A stretch of DNA of 64,000 bases from Pedobacter caeni (GTDB lineage Bacteria > Bacteroidota > Bacteroidia > Sphingobacteriales > Sphingobacteriaceae), in the NCBI RefSeq assembly GCF_900129215.1, contig NZ_FQUQ01000003.1, positions 1,014,045 to 1,078,044 on the forward strand, read 5' to 3'. The position numbers and the translations under genes are program-made. Numbering within the stretch: position 1 is the stretch's first letter; every line of letters begins with the position of its first letter. Positions 52,985 through 61,144 of this stretch are shown here, one piece after another. The notes under the pieces are model-generated. The model was given only the letters and a program-made list of their open reading frames with translations, was not told the origin of the DNA and did not search any database.

Positions 52985-55975
52985 TTGATTAAGGGCACTC
53001 ACAATGTCGTTTCCGATAAGATTGAATTATTGGAGTCGATGTCTTACTCTATGCTGTATACGTTGGAGGCAAGAGCTTTAGCGACCTTGTTTTATCCTGA
53101 GTTTGAGTTCTCTGACCCTTATTCTGTAGCCATAAAAAAAGAGATTAACGTCGCTATTCCAATTGATAAAACGGATAGAGATTTTATCTTTTCCATTACA
53201 GAAAGGGCCAAGATATTTGATCAGGTAACCAGAACTTTTTTAAGGCAAAGCCCGGAGGCAACTGTGCTGAGTTTAGGTTGTGGACTCTGTTCCCGTGCGA
53301 ACCGGCTACAGCATGATACAAAAGAAACCAAATGGATTAATATTGACTTAAAGCATGTTATTGAGATTCGAAATGTGCTTTATGCTGAAGATCCGAATAT
53401 CAGCAATAAAGTTTGCGATGATATCGAAAATGCAAATTGGCTTGACGAACTGGAGTGTGATGAGGATCGGCCGGTATTCCTGATTATGGAAGGGGTATCT
53501 CCCTATTTAACCCAGGATAAGCTTGAAAAATTACTTTATAATATAGGGCAGAAGCTGAGATCGAAAACTACAAAAGTGAAGATCTTATTTGATTATTGCC
53601 ATCCGGATTATTCCTACGATGGAACCATTATTAACAGCAGAAGTGTTAAGAAGGTAGATTTTCAGGCGGGGTTTAAGAATGCCAGTGCAATTACTGCTGT
53701 TGTTGCCGGAAGCAAAATAATAGGTAGTTATAATACTTTAGCAGGCAATTCTATCGCTTATGCAAATGCTGAAGCTGATTTTAAAAGTCAGAATAACGGG
53801 GAGACACCTTATGAAATCACCTTACTGGCTTTTGGGGAGGAAGATGAAAGGACGGATTTTTATTATTTTGATAAACCCCTATTTTGGAATAAAAGATACA
53901 CCCGGCAGGCAGCAGCCGGTGGCAATTATCTTTTTCTGGCCGAAACAGATCATTTTATATGTTCACAACAGGAGTATGATCTGGTGGTTTCTTTTTTGTC
54001 AGGCAGGAATAAACTTTATAGCAATATACAGGAAGAGGTTTCAGCTGTGTATGGTGTGAATTTGTTTCTGGAAGCCGGAGTGTTGCTGGAAGAAGAACCG
54101 GATGAAGTTCTTCTATTGTCTGATTTCTCCTCAAATCCCAAAGAAATTTCAGTTGGAGTGCATCAGCTGTTATTGTTTACTGAGGTTCAGGAAACAACGT
54201 TGTTAGTGGATTTTATTAAAGAAATCTCAGCAGGTATTCCAACACTTTTTGTGTTTACAGATGACCCTCTGGATCCTCGTTTGAATAGGGTAGAGGAGTT
54301 TTTTTTAAATCAAATGAAGCAATGGGTGCTCATTAAGCTGAGTGGTGAACAAATGCTGCTGGGACCTGTATTCTTTGCCTCAACTTCGAAAACGATAGGT
54401 TATAACTGTCTTTCCATACAGCTCTGGAGAAATCAACCTGTTCGTAAATGGGGCAGTAAAGACCCGGCTATACCGATGGTAATTCCTGTTGTCTTTTCTA
54501 TTGATCAGTTTCTTAAATACAGGACTGTTCTTGCTAACTTATTAAATGAAATGTTAGCTGGAAGGCCCTCTGTAATGATGGCTATGGATGTCATGACTGC
54601 AAAAATAGAAGCGCATCCGGTCAGCCCTCAATGCAAGGGTATGGCGTGTGATCAGTATGTGCCGGTCGGGAACAAGCAGTCGGCTTTTGTTTTTAACTCA
54701 AGGCCTAAGATAAACACAAATGATGGTGGCTATCGTACCATTGCTCCTGAACAGACCCTGAAAAATCTGGAATCTGTTATAAGTGCTGTAACCGGAATTG
54801 TACATCCGGTTAATTGTCTGACTGGAGATGATGCTGCGCTTAATATTTATTCAACAGTTTTTTCAAAAGTTCCTCAGAAGGAGGGCTTATTAACAAGTGA
54901 CGACTTTATTCAGTATTCTTTAGGAAAAGGAATTTCAAAGGAACAATCAAAAGTAAGTGCCTTATCGGAAGCGATAGAAAGATACAACGCAATGTATGAT
55001 GGTACAGAGGAATGTGTATCGGGTAAGGGAGAACAACTGGATGCAAAAGCGTTTTTTCCAGAACAGTTAAAGCGTTATAGCCAACATCAGTTGGAGCGGT
55101 TTGCCAAGGATTTAAATGGCAGGCAAGCGGTTAAAGAAATGGCCAGAGACATGGTATTACACTGGACACCTGCCTATTCTTTATTGAATCAGAAAAAAGC
55201 ATATTTCCCATTTACCTTTTGTTATAGCAATACACCCTATCGGGATGAGGTTTATATGCGTTTTGATTCCAATGGATGTGCGGCTGGGAATACGCTTGAA
55301 GAAGCTGTTCTGCAAGGGTTCTTAGAGCTGATAGAACGGGATGCAGTAGCGATATGGTGGTACAACCGTATTTCCAGGCCATCGGTTTGCATAGATGGTC
55401 TGAACCCGGATGTGCTGGGTAAAATCAGAAATGCGCTTGATGAAAATTGGAACTATTGGATATTGGATCTGACCCATGATTTTGAAATTCCTGTGGTGGT
55501 GGCTGTTGGAAAGAATAAAATAAGCGCTGAATTCCGGCTGGGCTTTGGTGCTCATCCGGAGATGGCTATTGCCTGTACGAGAGCGTTAACGGAGTTGTAC
55601 CAGATTATTGTGATTAACAACGGGCATAAAACAGCTTTTAAGTTCAATAAAATAGAAGATCAGCCATTTTTATATCCTGCAGTAGCGATCAAGCCTAAAG
55701 TGTTTAAAGATGATGACATTGCGATCTGCCCTGACATTAAGGAGGATATAGAATATTGTATGAGGCAAACGGCTGGATTGGGATTTGATCTTTTTGTGGT
55801 CAACACGACAAGGCCAGCTACACCTTTGTATACCGTCAAAGTGATTATTCCGGGTTTGGTTTTTATCTGGCCGGAACTTGGTAACAGCCGGCTGTTTGAG
55901 CTTCCGGTAAAGCTCTCCTGGCAAACAGTGAAATTAGTAGAATCAGAATTAAATCAACAAGAACTATTTCTTTAA
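52985..55975 (+). CDS. Three-domain RiPP enzyme: LCMT methyltransferase, E1-like/leader-binding, YcaO
   Basis: 996 residues. Residues about 10-290 are an LCMT/TcmP-like SAM methyltransferase (KIELLESMSYSMLYTLEARA; SAM motif SLGCGLCSRANRL, 96-108; EGVSPYL). About 295-560 resemble the TOMM leader-binding/ocin-ThiF-like region (LFWNKRYTRQAAAGGNYLFL; LLGPVFFASTSKTIGYNCLS; HPVSPQCKGMAC). About 575-996 are YcaO: SALSEAIERY (659-667), GCAAGNTLEEAVLQG with LELIERDA, and TRALTELYQ supply the ATP/Mg acidic residues. YcaO enzymes activate peptide amides with ATP to make azolines or thioamides. TTG 52985 is chosen because the next ATG (53039) would cut into the LCMT core. It has no Pro-rich PxPxP tail. 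The putative precursor gene follows 14 bp later. Confidence 0.88.
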   Translation: MIKGTHNVVSDKIELLESMSYSMLYTLEARALATLFYPEFEFSDPYSVAIKKEINVAIPIDKTDRDFIFSITERAKIFDQVTRTFLRQSPEATVLSLGCGLCSRANRLQHDTKETKWINIDLKHVIEIRNVLYAEDPNISNKVCDDIENANWLDELECDEDRPVFLIMEGVSPYLTQDKLEKLLYNIGQKLRSKTTKVKILFDYCHPDYSYDGTIINSRSVKKVDFQAGFKNASAITAVVAGSKIIGSYNTLAGNSIAYANAEADFKSQNNGETPYEITLLAFGEEDERTDFYYFDKPLFWNKRYTRQAAAGGNYLFLAETDHFICSQQEYDLVVSFLSGRNKLYSNIQEEVSAVYGVNLFLEAGVLLEEEPDEVLLLSDFSSNPKEISVGVHQLLLFTEVQETTLLVDFIKEISAGIPTLFVFTDDPLDPRLNRVEEFFLNQMKQWVLIKLSGEQMLLGPVFFASTSKTIGYNCLSIQLWRNQPVRKWGSKDPAIPMVIPVVFSIDQFLKYRTVLANLLNEMLAGRPSVMMAMDVMTAKIEAHPVSPQCKGMACDQYVPVGNKQSAFVFNSRPKINTNDGGYRTIAPEQTLKNLESVISAVTGIVHPVNCLTGDDAALNIYSTVFSKVPQKEGLLTSDDFIQYSLGKGISKEQSKVSALSEAIERYNAMYDGTEECVSGKGEQLDAKAFFPEQLKRYSQHQLERFAKDLNGRQAVKEMARDMVLHWTPAYSLLNQKKAYFPFTFCYSNTPYRDEVYMRFDSNGCAAGNTLEEAVLQGFLELIERDAVAIWWYNRISRPSVCIDGLNPDVLGKIRNALDENWNYWILDLTHDFEIPVVVAVGKNKISAEFRLGFGAHPEMAIACTRALTELYQIIVINNGHKTAFKFNKIEDQPFLYPAVAIKPKVFKDDDIAICPDIKEDIEYCMRQTAGLGFDLFVVNTTRPATPLYTVKVIIPGLVFIWPELGNSRLFELPVKLSWQTVKLVESELNQQELFL

Positions 55976-55989
55976 CATAAAAAAAAACA

Positions 55990-56910
55990 ATGAACTTAAC
56001 TTCCGAATTAATGGCTTTTCGTACAGCCTATCTGCAATGTATTGCCCGTGGCTGGAAAGATGAGGATTTTTTGAAAGAAATCATCAGCATACCAAATCTT
56101 AAGTGGATTAACGTCCTTGACAATGTGGTTTTTAAATCATTTCTTCCAAAAGAGCAGAAGCTGAATTGGAGAGCAAATGTGTTTATCATTGAAAATGTAG
56201 AAAAGGATAAAGACCTCCTGCCAATGCCGGTATCTGTGTATGCTCCTTATGACCCGAATTCGAATAATGGCTGGTTAGGTGGATCTGATCTTTTTGTTAT
56301 AAAAATTCCAACTGCCCCTGAGGATGTTGCTGAGCGAGCAGAAGCCTTGTCTGTTTACTATTCGCTTTTTACCTCTTTATTTGGTAATGGATACGAAGTT
56401 ACAGATACTGCAGGCGCGATTCCTTGTGCTCATGGGGGTGTTGAAGAGATTATGGCCACAAACTATAAAACCTTCAGTTTGAATAAAGCCGATTTCAACG
56501 CGGCAATAGAGAACAATATTCAGAACGACTTGGGCAGTGGTAGCAATGAGTCCTTTTTTGGATTTGGTGCTATTGTAATGAGTATTATTTCGTTCTGCTG
56601 GATGAATCCCGGATATCTGGAATATATTACAGAAAAGAACAGAACGATTACTCCTGTTGGAACTGAAGGTTCAATACTTAGAGATGAATTTATCTCGTTT
56701 AAAAATCCATGGGCATTTAACATCCGGTTTGAAAAAGCGGAAGAAGGAAATTCTACCTGGAACACGGAAAGCGGAACCTGGGAGAAAGTTGAAGTAAATG
56801 ATATTTTCCTGCAATTTCCAGCGAAACCTAATCCTGAGAATCATTCCAATGCGCGTGCCTTATCGAGGTACAATAATACAGGTCCTGCCTATCCTTTGAC
56901 CTGCCCATAG
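55990..56910 (+). CDS. Putative TOMM precursor, BMA_0021/BMA_0022-like (NHLP-type)
   Basis: 306 residues. The N-terminus MAFRTAYLQCIARGWKDEDF resembles the leader of the BMA_0021/BMA_0022 TOMM bacteriocin family, related to nitrile-hydratase-like leaders; this is from memory of the family, not a search. A folded-looking middle follows, with Cys 17, 146 and 203. A likely core is at the end: ARALSRYNNTGPAYPLTCP (Ser, two Thr, one Cys, near-terminal Pro). It is far larger than ordinary RiPP precursors. Co-transcribed with the YcaO fusion and followed by a terminator. It could instead be an accessory or scaffold protein. Confidence 0.65.
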   Translation: MNLTSELMAFRTAYLQCIARGWKDEDFLKEIISIPNLKWINVLDNVVFKSFLPKEQKLNWRANVFIIENVEKDKDLLPMPVSVYAPYDPNSNNGWLGGSDLFVIKIPTAPEDVAERAEALSVYYSLFTSLFGNGYEVTDTAGAIPCAHGGVEEIMATNYKTFSLNKADFNAAIENNIQNDLGSGSNESFFGFGAIVMSIISFCWMNPGYLEYITEKNRTITPVGTEGSILRDEFISFKNPWAFNIRFEKAEEGNSTWNTESGTWEKVEVNDIFLQFPAKPNPENHSNARALSRYNNTGPAYPLTCP

Positions 56911-56936
56911 ACAGGGCTTATTGAGGAGGTTTTATG

Positions 56937-56982
56937 ATCCCGGGTGTGTAGATATAGTGATTTCTATACACCCGGGATTTTT
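56937..56982 (+). terminator. Rho-independent terminator of the RiPP operon
   Basis: ATCCCGGGTGTGTAGA (56937-56952) and TCTATACACCCGGGAT (56963-56978) pair over 16 bp with one G-T, followed by a T run. It closes a two-gene transcript. Confidence 0.9.
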
Positions 56983-57023
56983 CGTTGTTGTGTAAATACA
57001 TCTGCGTTGAGGGGGTGACGAAC

Positions 57024-57815
57024 TTAATATTTATATTTAATACCCAGTTTGTCAAATTTTTCAATGGCATTTAGCAGTTTGAGATTCTGCATTTGCAGAC
57101 ATGCAAATGTTTGATATTCGTCGAAATAAGTGCCAATAGCAAGTAACTTAAGCTCAAAAGGAGTTAGGTAGGTATTGAAATATTGTAAGATAGCTCCTTC
57201 CCAGTCGGGTGCATTAGTGATGTCTTCTACTTCCTGCTGACTTGGGTAGGGTATCTCCACATTTAATTGTTGTATAGAAGCTAAGCCATTTACCTCCACA
57301 ATGCCAATTTCTGCCCATTCTTTCCATTCAAAAGAGGTTAACCTGTTGGTCTGACTTAAGGCCAGTTCAATTTGCTTCCATATCCAATTTAGATCAGGTT
57401 TCTTTTTAGAAGGGAGTTTTTTGCTGATGATTTCGGCGTCAGTCTCGGTTAACATGTAAGAAAACAGATCTGATAGCTCTGTGTGGACGTCAAGGTCGCT
57501 CAACCTGGGCTGGATAATTTGTTCACGCTCCATTCTGCGCCATAATGATTCGATTTCCTCTATGTCATCTCCATCAATAGCATATTCGGTAGGTATCGGC
57601 TTACGGTCACCCTCTTTCATCCTTTTTATACAGACGGTCTCTTCTTTGAGATATATTTCATAAGATCTGTAATCCATAAAATTAGTAGAGAACACAATTC
57701 GATCGGAATAAATCTTATGTACGAGGCTCTCGTCTTCATCAAAATAAGTTTCACCCTTTTCTGATCCGTATTTAGATGTGATGAACTGGAAGTCGGATAG
57801 GTTAATAACGATCAT
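57024..57815 (-). CDS. Uncharacterised protein downstream of the RiPP operon
   Basis: 263 residues, cytoplasmic and acidic. There is a beta-rich N-terminus (IYSDRIVFSTNFMDYRSYEI; YLKEETVCIKRMKEGDRK) and a helical C-terminus (LTPFELKLLAIGTYFDEYQT; CLQMQNLKLLNAIEKFDKLG). I recognise no domain. It is convergent with the RiPP operon, so it is not part of that transcript; an immunity role is unsupported. Confidence 0.7.
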   Translation of the reverse strand: MIVINLSDFQFITSKYGSEKGETYFDEDESLVHKIYSDRIVFSTNFMDYRSYEIYLKEETVCIKRMKEGDRKPIPTEYAIDGDDIEEIESLWRRMEREQIIQPRLSDLDVHTELSDLFSYMLTETDAEIISKKLPSKKKPDLNWIWKQIELALSQTNRLTSFEWKEWAEIGIVEVNGLASIQQLNVEIPYPSQQEVEDITNAPDWEGAILQYFNTYLTPFELKLLAIGTYFDEYQTFACLQMQNLKLLNAIEKFDKLGIKYKY

Positions 57816-58050
57816 TAATGGAAAGTTGTTTTTATTTCAAACATAGTTAAAAGAATACTTCGAATGGCTTTCTGTATCTCATTTGTTTCGAATGATGATG
57901 TATTTGACAATTGGTGCGAAATATTTGATCTTGTATTTATGTTGTGTTTGCTTTTATTTAATAAATAATATCATAAATTAGGTTGTAGATGTTAAGCAAC
58001 GACTTAATCTGTATCATAGGGATATGATCTTACTTATTCAAATAAGCTAA

Positions 58051-58470
58051 ATGAAAAAACAACTGTTAATGCTCCTCTTCGCAACCTCAATATTATTTGG
58101 TTGTGAAGCTTCTTCAATTAAGAATGGAAGAATTGCGTATAAAAAATACTTTAATAAGGTGTTGAAGGATCCACACTCCCTGGTGATTTATAATGAAAGA
58201 GCTGAAGAATGGGGCCCGGCCAAAGCTAAATTTGATCTGGATTATGGGGCGAAAAATGAGTTGGGTGGAACAGTTAGAAGGGTGATCACAGTTTACACTA
58301 CAGGGGATGCCCTTTTAGAGATTCTGGAAGGCGATCAGAAGGGGTTTTATATCTTGGATAATTCAGCCTCCTCAGGAGCTGGCGATGTTCAGGCAGAACC
58401 GCAGAAACCTGCTGTTGACACCTCAGCTCATCCCGAAATCCCTCTTGTTTTAAGAAAGCCAGACAAGTAA
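58051..58470 (+). CDS. Small lipoprotein of unknown function
   Basis: 139 residues with lipobox ILFGC (Cys 18). The mature region starts helical (RIAYKKYFNKVLKDPHSLVI) and becomes beta-rich, ending in a Pro/Ala/Ser-rich low-complexity tail. No family recognised. It is followed by a strong bidirectional hairpin. Confidence 0.7.
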   Translation: MKKQLLMLLFATSILFGCEASSIKNGRIAYKKYFNKVLKDPHSLVIYNERAEEWGPAKAKFDLDYGAKNELGGTVRRVITVYTTGDALLEILEGDQKGFYILDNSASSGAGDVQAEPQKPAVDTSAHPEIPLVLRKPDK

Positions 58471-58483
58471 AAGAACATTCATT

Positions 58484-58527
58484 AATCATAGACATATAGA
58501 CATCTGCATATCTATATGTCTATGATT
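58484..58527. terminator. Bidirectional hairpin between lipoprotein and partition genes
   Basis: AATCATAGACATATAGA (58484-58500) and TCTATATGTCTATGATT (58511-58527) are a perfect 17-bp stem with a 10-nt loop between convergent genes. The TATATGTCTAT core also occurs at 59785-59795 upstream of parA, so it might double as a partition-related site. Confidence 0.7.
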
Positions 58528-58530
58528 GGT

Positions 58531-58788
58531 TTATAAACCGTAGGCTTTGTCTACTACAGAAAGAATCAACTCTTTCACCGTGACCCCCTGTTGGGCAGCC
58601 AGAATTTTTAATGCTTTTAATGAGCTCTTTTTAAGTCTCAAGGGATAAGTTACCGTTTCATCTTCAGCTGCTGGTGCCGCTTTTTCTTCTTTGGCTGCAA
58701 CTTCCTTTATTGGAGAATTGAATAGGGCAGATACACCTCCTAAGTTTTTGTTGTTGTCCTCTATATCGCCTAAGTTTTTCTTTGCCAT
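58531..58788 (-). CDS. Small ParA partner, probable RHH/ParB-like DNA-binding protein
   Basis: 85 residues. A disordered N-terminus (ALFNSPIKEVAAKEEKAAPA) is followed by about 40 residues with a beta strand and two helices (TVTYPLRLKKSSLKALKILA; QGVTVKELILSVVDKAYGL), the ribbon-helix-helix pattern of ParG/CopG proteins. It begins 5 bp after parA. In small Par systems such proteins bind the centromere and the par promoter and stimulate ParA ATPase. Confidence 0.75.
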   Translation of the reverse strand: MAKKNLGDIEDNNKNLGGVSALFNSPIKEVAAKEEKAAPAAEDETVTYPLRLKKSSLKALKILAAQQGVTVKELILSVVDKAYGL

Positions 58789-58793
58789 AATCT

Positions 58794-59537
58794 TTATATT
58801 TTTTCTACAATTTCATCAGTCAGATTCGCATAATCAACCGCTGCATTTGATACAGGTGCATATTCAAATACATCTACACCCTTAAGCTGAGCCTCTACCA
58901 ATGCTACGTTAACCCTGATAGAAGTTTCAAATAGTTTGTCATTGAAATATTTCTTGATGCTTTCTGTGATTTGTTCTGTGATGACACGTCTTGGGTTGAT
59001 TTTAGTAATGAATACTCCACCAATAGTTAGGTTTTCATTGTAATGTGTCCTGACGTCGGAAATGATCGAGATCAAACGGTCTATCCCTCTGTAAGCGAAG
59101 TATTCAGCTTCTAAAGGAATCATGACCGTATCGGCTGCAACCAATGCATTAACGGTCAGCATTCCCAGAGCCGGTGCACAGTCAATCAATACATAATCGT
59201 ACTTTCCTTCTACACTTTTTAACAATCTTTTAAGGATGGTTTCTCTGCCAAGTCTGGAAACCAATTCAATTTCTGCTCCCAATAAATCAAGAGAAGAGGG
59301 GATGATATCCAGGTACTCTGAAACTGATTCGATAGGTAGGGCGACATCATCTTTTATGCTGTCATAGATTGAAACTTTCACATCCCTGAATCCTAAGCCC
59401 TCCGTTAGGTTCGACTGAGGGTCAATATCAACCAGTAAGGTTTTCTTCTTTATACGCGCTAATCCAGCGCCAATATTTAGGGTGGAAGTTGTTTTCCCTG
59501 TACCACCTTTATGGTTTATTATCGCAATAATCTTCAT
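58794..59537 (-). CDS. parA: ParA-family partition ATPase
   Basis: 247 residues with no N-terminal HTH (short, type Ib-like ParA). Deviant Walker A is KGGTGKTT (10-17) in IINHKGGTGKTTSTLNIGAG; LLVDIDPQSNLTEGL (A' motif) and VLIDCAPALGMLTVNALVAA (Walker B) are intact. It moves DNA by forming ATP-dependent patches on the nucleoid. Paired with the small RHH-like gene. A 17-bp inverted repeat spans its start codon. Plasmid-derived or chromosomal partition cannot be decided from this window. Confidence 0.92.
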   Translation of the reverse strand: MKIIAIINHKGGTGKTTSTLNIGAGLARIKKKTLLVDIDPQSNLTEGLGFRDVKVSIYDSIKDDVALPIESVSEYLDIIPSSLDLLGAEIELVSRLGRETILKRLLKSVEGKYDYVLIDCAPALGMLTVNALVAADTVMIPLEAEYFAYRGIDRLISIISDVRTHYNENLTIGGVFITKINPRRVITEQITESIKKYFNDKLFETSIRVNVALVEAQLKGVDVFEYAPVSNAAVDYANLTDEIVEKI

Positions 59538-59589
59538 ATCAATATATCTTTATACAAGAACACAATGATACTAAGATATATTGATATGA
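59534..59589. repeat. 17-bp inverted repeat over the parA start
   Basis: TCATATCAATATATCTT (59534-59550) and AAGATATATTGATATGA (59573-59589) are exact reverse complements with a 22-nt spacer. The left arm includes the parA start codon, an ideal autorepression operator and possibly a centromere element. Confidence 0.75.
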
Positions 59590-60098
59590 GTATTCCTTTG
59601 ATTCATTATATCTGTATATATTCTATATCTGATTAGTATTTAGTGATTTAAAATTGCAATTCTGATGTTTAAAGCGGTATTTTGGAATTGTCTCAGATGT
59701 ATATGTGTCAGTATATAAGTGTATCTATATGATTAAGATATATTTATATCTACATATCAGGACATCTTTATATTAAGCTTGTTTTATATGTCTATATGTA
59801 CAGGAGTCTGTATATCAGTGTGTCAATATATCTTAGTATCTTTATGTCTTCATGGGTAGCTTTTTCGATCAGTACTTGTAAAGATTTGTTCGTTTTAATT
59901 GATATTCTTGTTGTTTGTCCCTCATTTTTAATGAGATATGGTTTTATAGACTTGAAAATGTTTTAGAATAGAAGATGTCTTTATCTACTTCCTGTCGAGT
60001 ATGATGAGCATTATACTTACTATTTCTGCTAAAATATGGGTAATGCACCCTGATTGGATATCTGTTTTAAGTGATTTAATATTCTGTAAAACAGATTG
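59538..60098. other. Non-coding AT-rich region upstream of parA with TATATC-type repeats
   Basis: 561 bp with no gene. From 59534 to 59840 it is dense in TATATCT/AGATATA and TATATGTCTAT words in both orientations, the look of a partition site (parS/parC-like). From about 59860 to 60098 I see nothing distinctive. Confidence 0.55.
59823..59840. repeat. Distal copy of the parA-start repeat
   Basis: TCAATATATCTTAGTATC here is the exact reverse complement of 59567-59584 (18 of 18), 238 bp apart. Together with the repeat over the parA start it gives three related copies of TCAATATATCTT. Confidence 0.75.
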
Positions 60099-60338
60099 TT
60101 AGTTGGTTTTCCTGCTACAGGAAAACACTTTATTTAACTTATTGACCTGCTCTTTTATTTGACAGACCAACCTGATGAGGCCCTTTTGATCAACAGGAGC
60201 TATCTGGCTAATTAATCTCTGTATTTTAGAACCTCCTATTGTTGTTACCATTGCTTCTTTATAAGTTAATGTTCCCTTAATATACCCACGGATTTCAGCT
60301 CCTATTTTTGCGTCAAAGAGTTTCTTTGATACAAGCAT
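60099..60338 (-). CDS. Doubtful small protein divergent from and overlapping the sigma gene
   Basis: 79 residues with protein-like composition (KIGAEIRGYIKGTLTYKEAM; SKIQRLISQIAPVDQKGLIR) and an ATG start. Its start codon overlaps the start codon of the ECF sigma gene on the other strand by two bases, which would force the sigma promoter inside this frame. No family recognised. It may be spurious. Confidence 0.35.
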   Translation of the reverse strand: MLVSKKLFDAKIGAEIRGYIKGTLTYKEAMVTTIGGSKIQRLISQIAPVDQKGLIRLVCQIKEQVNKLNKVFSCSRKTN

Positions 60339-60933
60339 GTCAAAATCAATTACATCATTAGGGGATAAAATTTTATTGGAAAAATATAGTCAGGGAAATA
60401 CTTCTGCCTATAATGTTCTTTTTAAGCGTTACTATGATCCACTTTATGGCTACGCTTTAAAAAATGTAAAAGAGGCAGGGATTGCTGAAGAACTCACTAT
60501 GGATGTCATGCTCGGTCTATGGAAAACCAAAGGAGATGTGCTGGTCGAAGATAACCTCAAAGCCTACCTCTATCGTTCTGTAAAGAATGCCATCTATAAC
60601 CATTACCGTAAAAAGATACTAAATACGGTATCCCTTGAACTGGTCTCAGAAGACTTGAATCATATTTCTAGAGCTGCTGATCATGAACTGGACAGCAGAG
60701 AGCTGGAACAGGTTTACCGCCAGAAGTTAAACCAGTTAAGTCCTCAGCGCAGAAAGGTTTATGAAATGAGCAGAGAAGAGAATATGACCTATTCGGAGAT
60801 TGCCAGGAATCTTGATTTATCTGTCAACACCGTAGAAAACTATATGGTTGCTTCCCTGAGCTTTTTTCGCAAGCAATTGAAAGAGCATGCAGACTTTACC
60901 CTGATTGTACTGATCAGCCTGTTGTTGGGTTAG
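60337..60933 (+). CDS. ECF RNA polymerase sigma factor (second cassette)
   Basis: 198 residues. Region 2 (about 15-85): LLEKYSQGNTSAYNVLFKRY, GIAEELTMDVMLGLWKTK and AYLYRSVKNAIYNHYRKK. Region 4 (about 125-180): LSPQRRKVYEMSREENMTYS, EIARNLDLSVNTVENYMVAS. It is longer than the sigma at 4472 and belongs to the same FecI-like group. It is followed by FecR and a TonB receptor with STN. The 211-bp gap to fecR holds only an imperfect hairpin near 61010 (GGAGCTCCTCCCGGAGC). Confidence 0.92.
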   Translation: MSKSITSLGDKILLEKYSQGNTSAYNVLFKRYYDPLYGYALKNVKEAGIAEELTMDVMLGLWKTKGDVLVEDNLKAYLYRSVKNAIYNHYRKKILNTVSLELVSEDLNHISRAADHELDSRELEQVYRQKLNQLSPQRRKVYEMSREENMTYSEIARNLDLSVNTVENYMVASLSFFRKQLKEHADFTLIVLISLLLG

Positions 60934-61144
60934 TTGTTCTTTTTCTGTATTTCCATCTTCCGGACAGGTAATTAAAAACGAGACTTTTCTTGTAGTTGCA
61001 CTTGGGTCAATAGGAGCTCCTCCCGGAGCATACCTGTAAAAATGCTATGGAAATTCTGAATAAAAGATTGTGATGATATTTTTTTCATATCCCATAGGTG
61101 GTGTCCTTCAATAATTGTGTTTTACATCATGAAGGACAATAAGA

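Noticed and set aside
59538..59860. CRISPR array or plasmid iterons
   Set aside because: The repeats are short, irregular and in both orientations with no uniform spacers, and no replication gene is present; partition-site repeats fit better.
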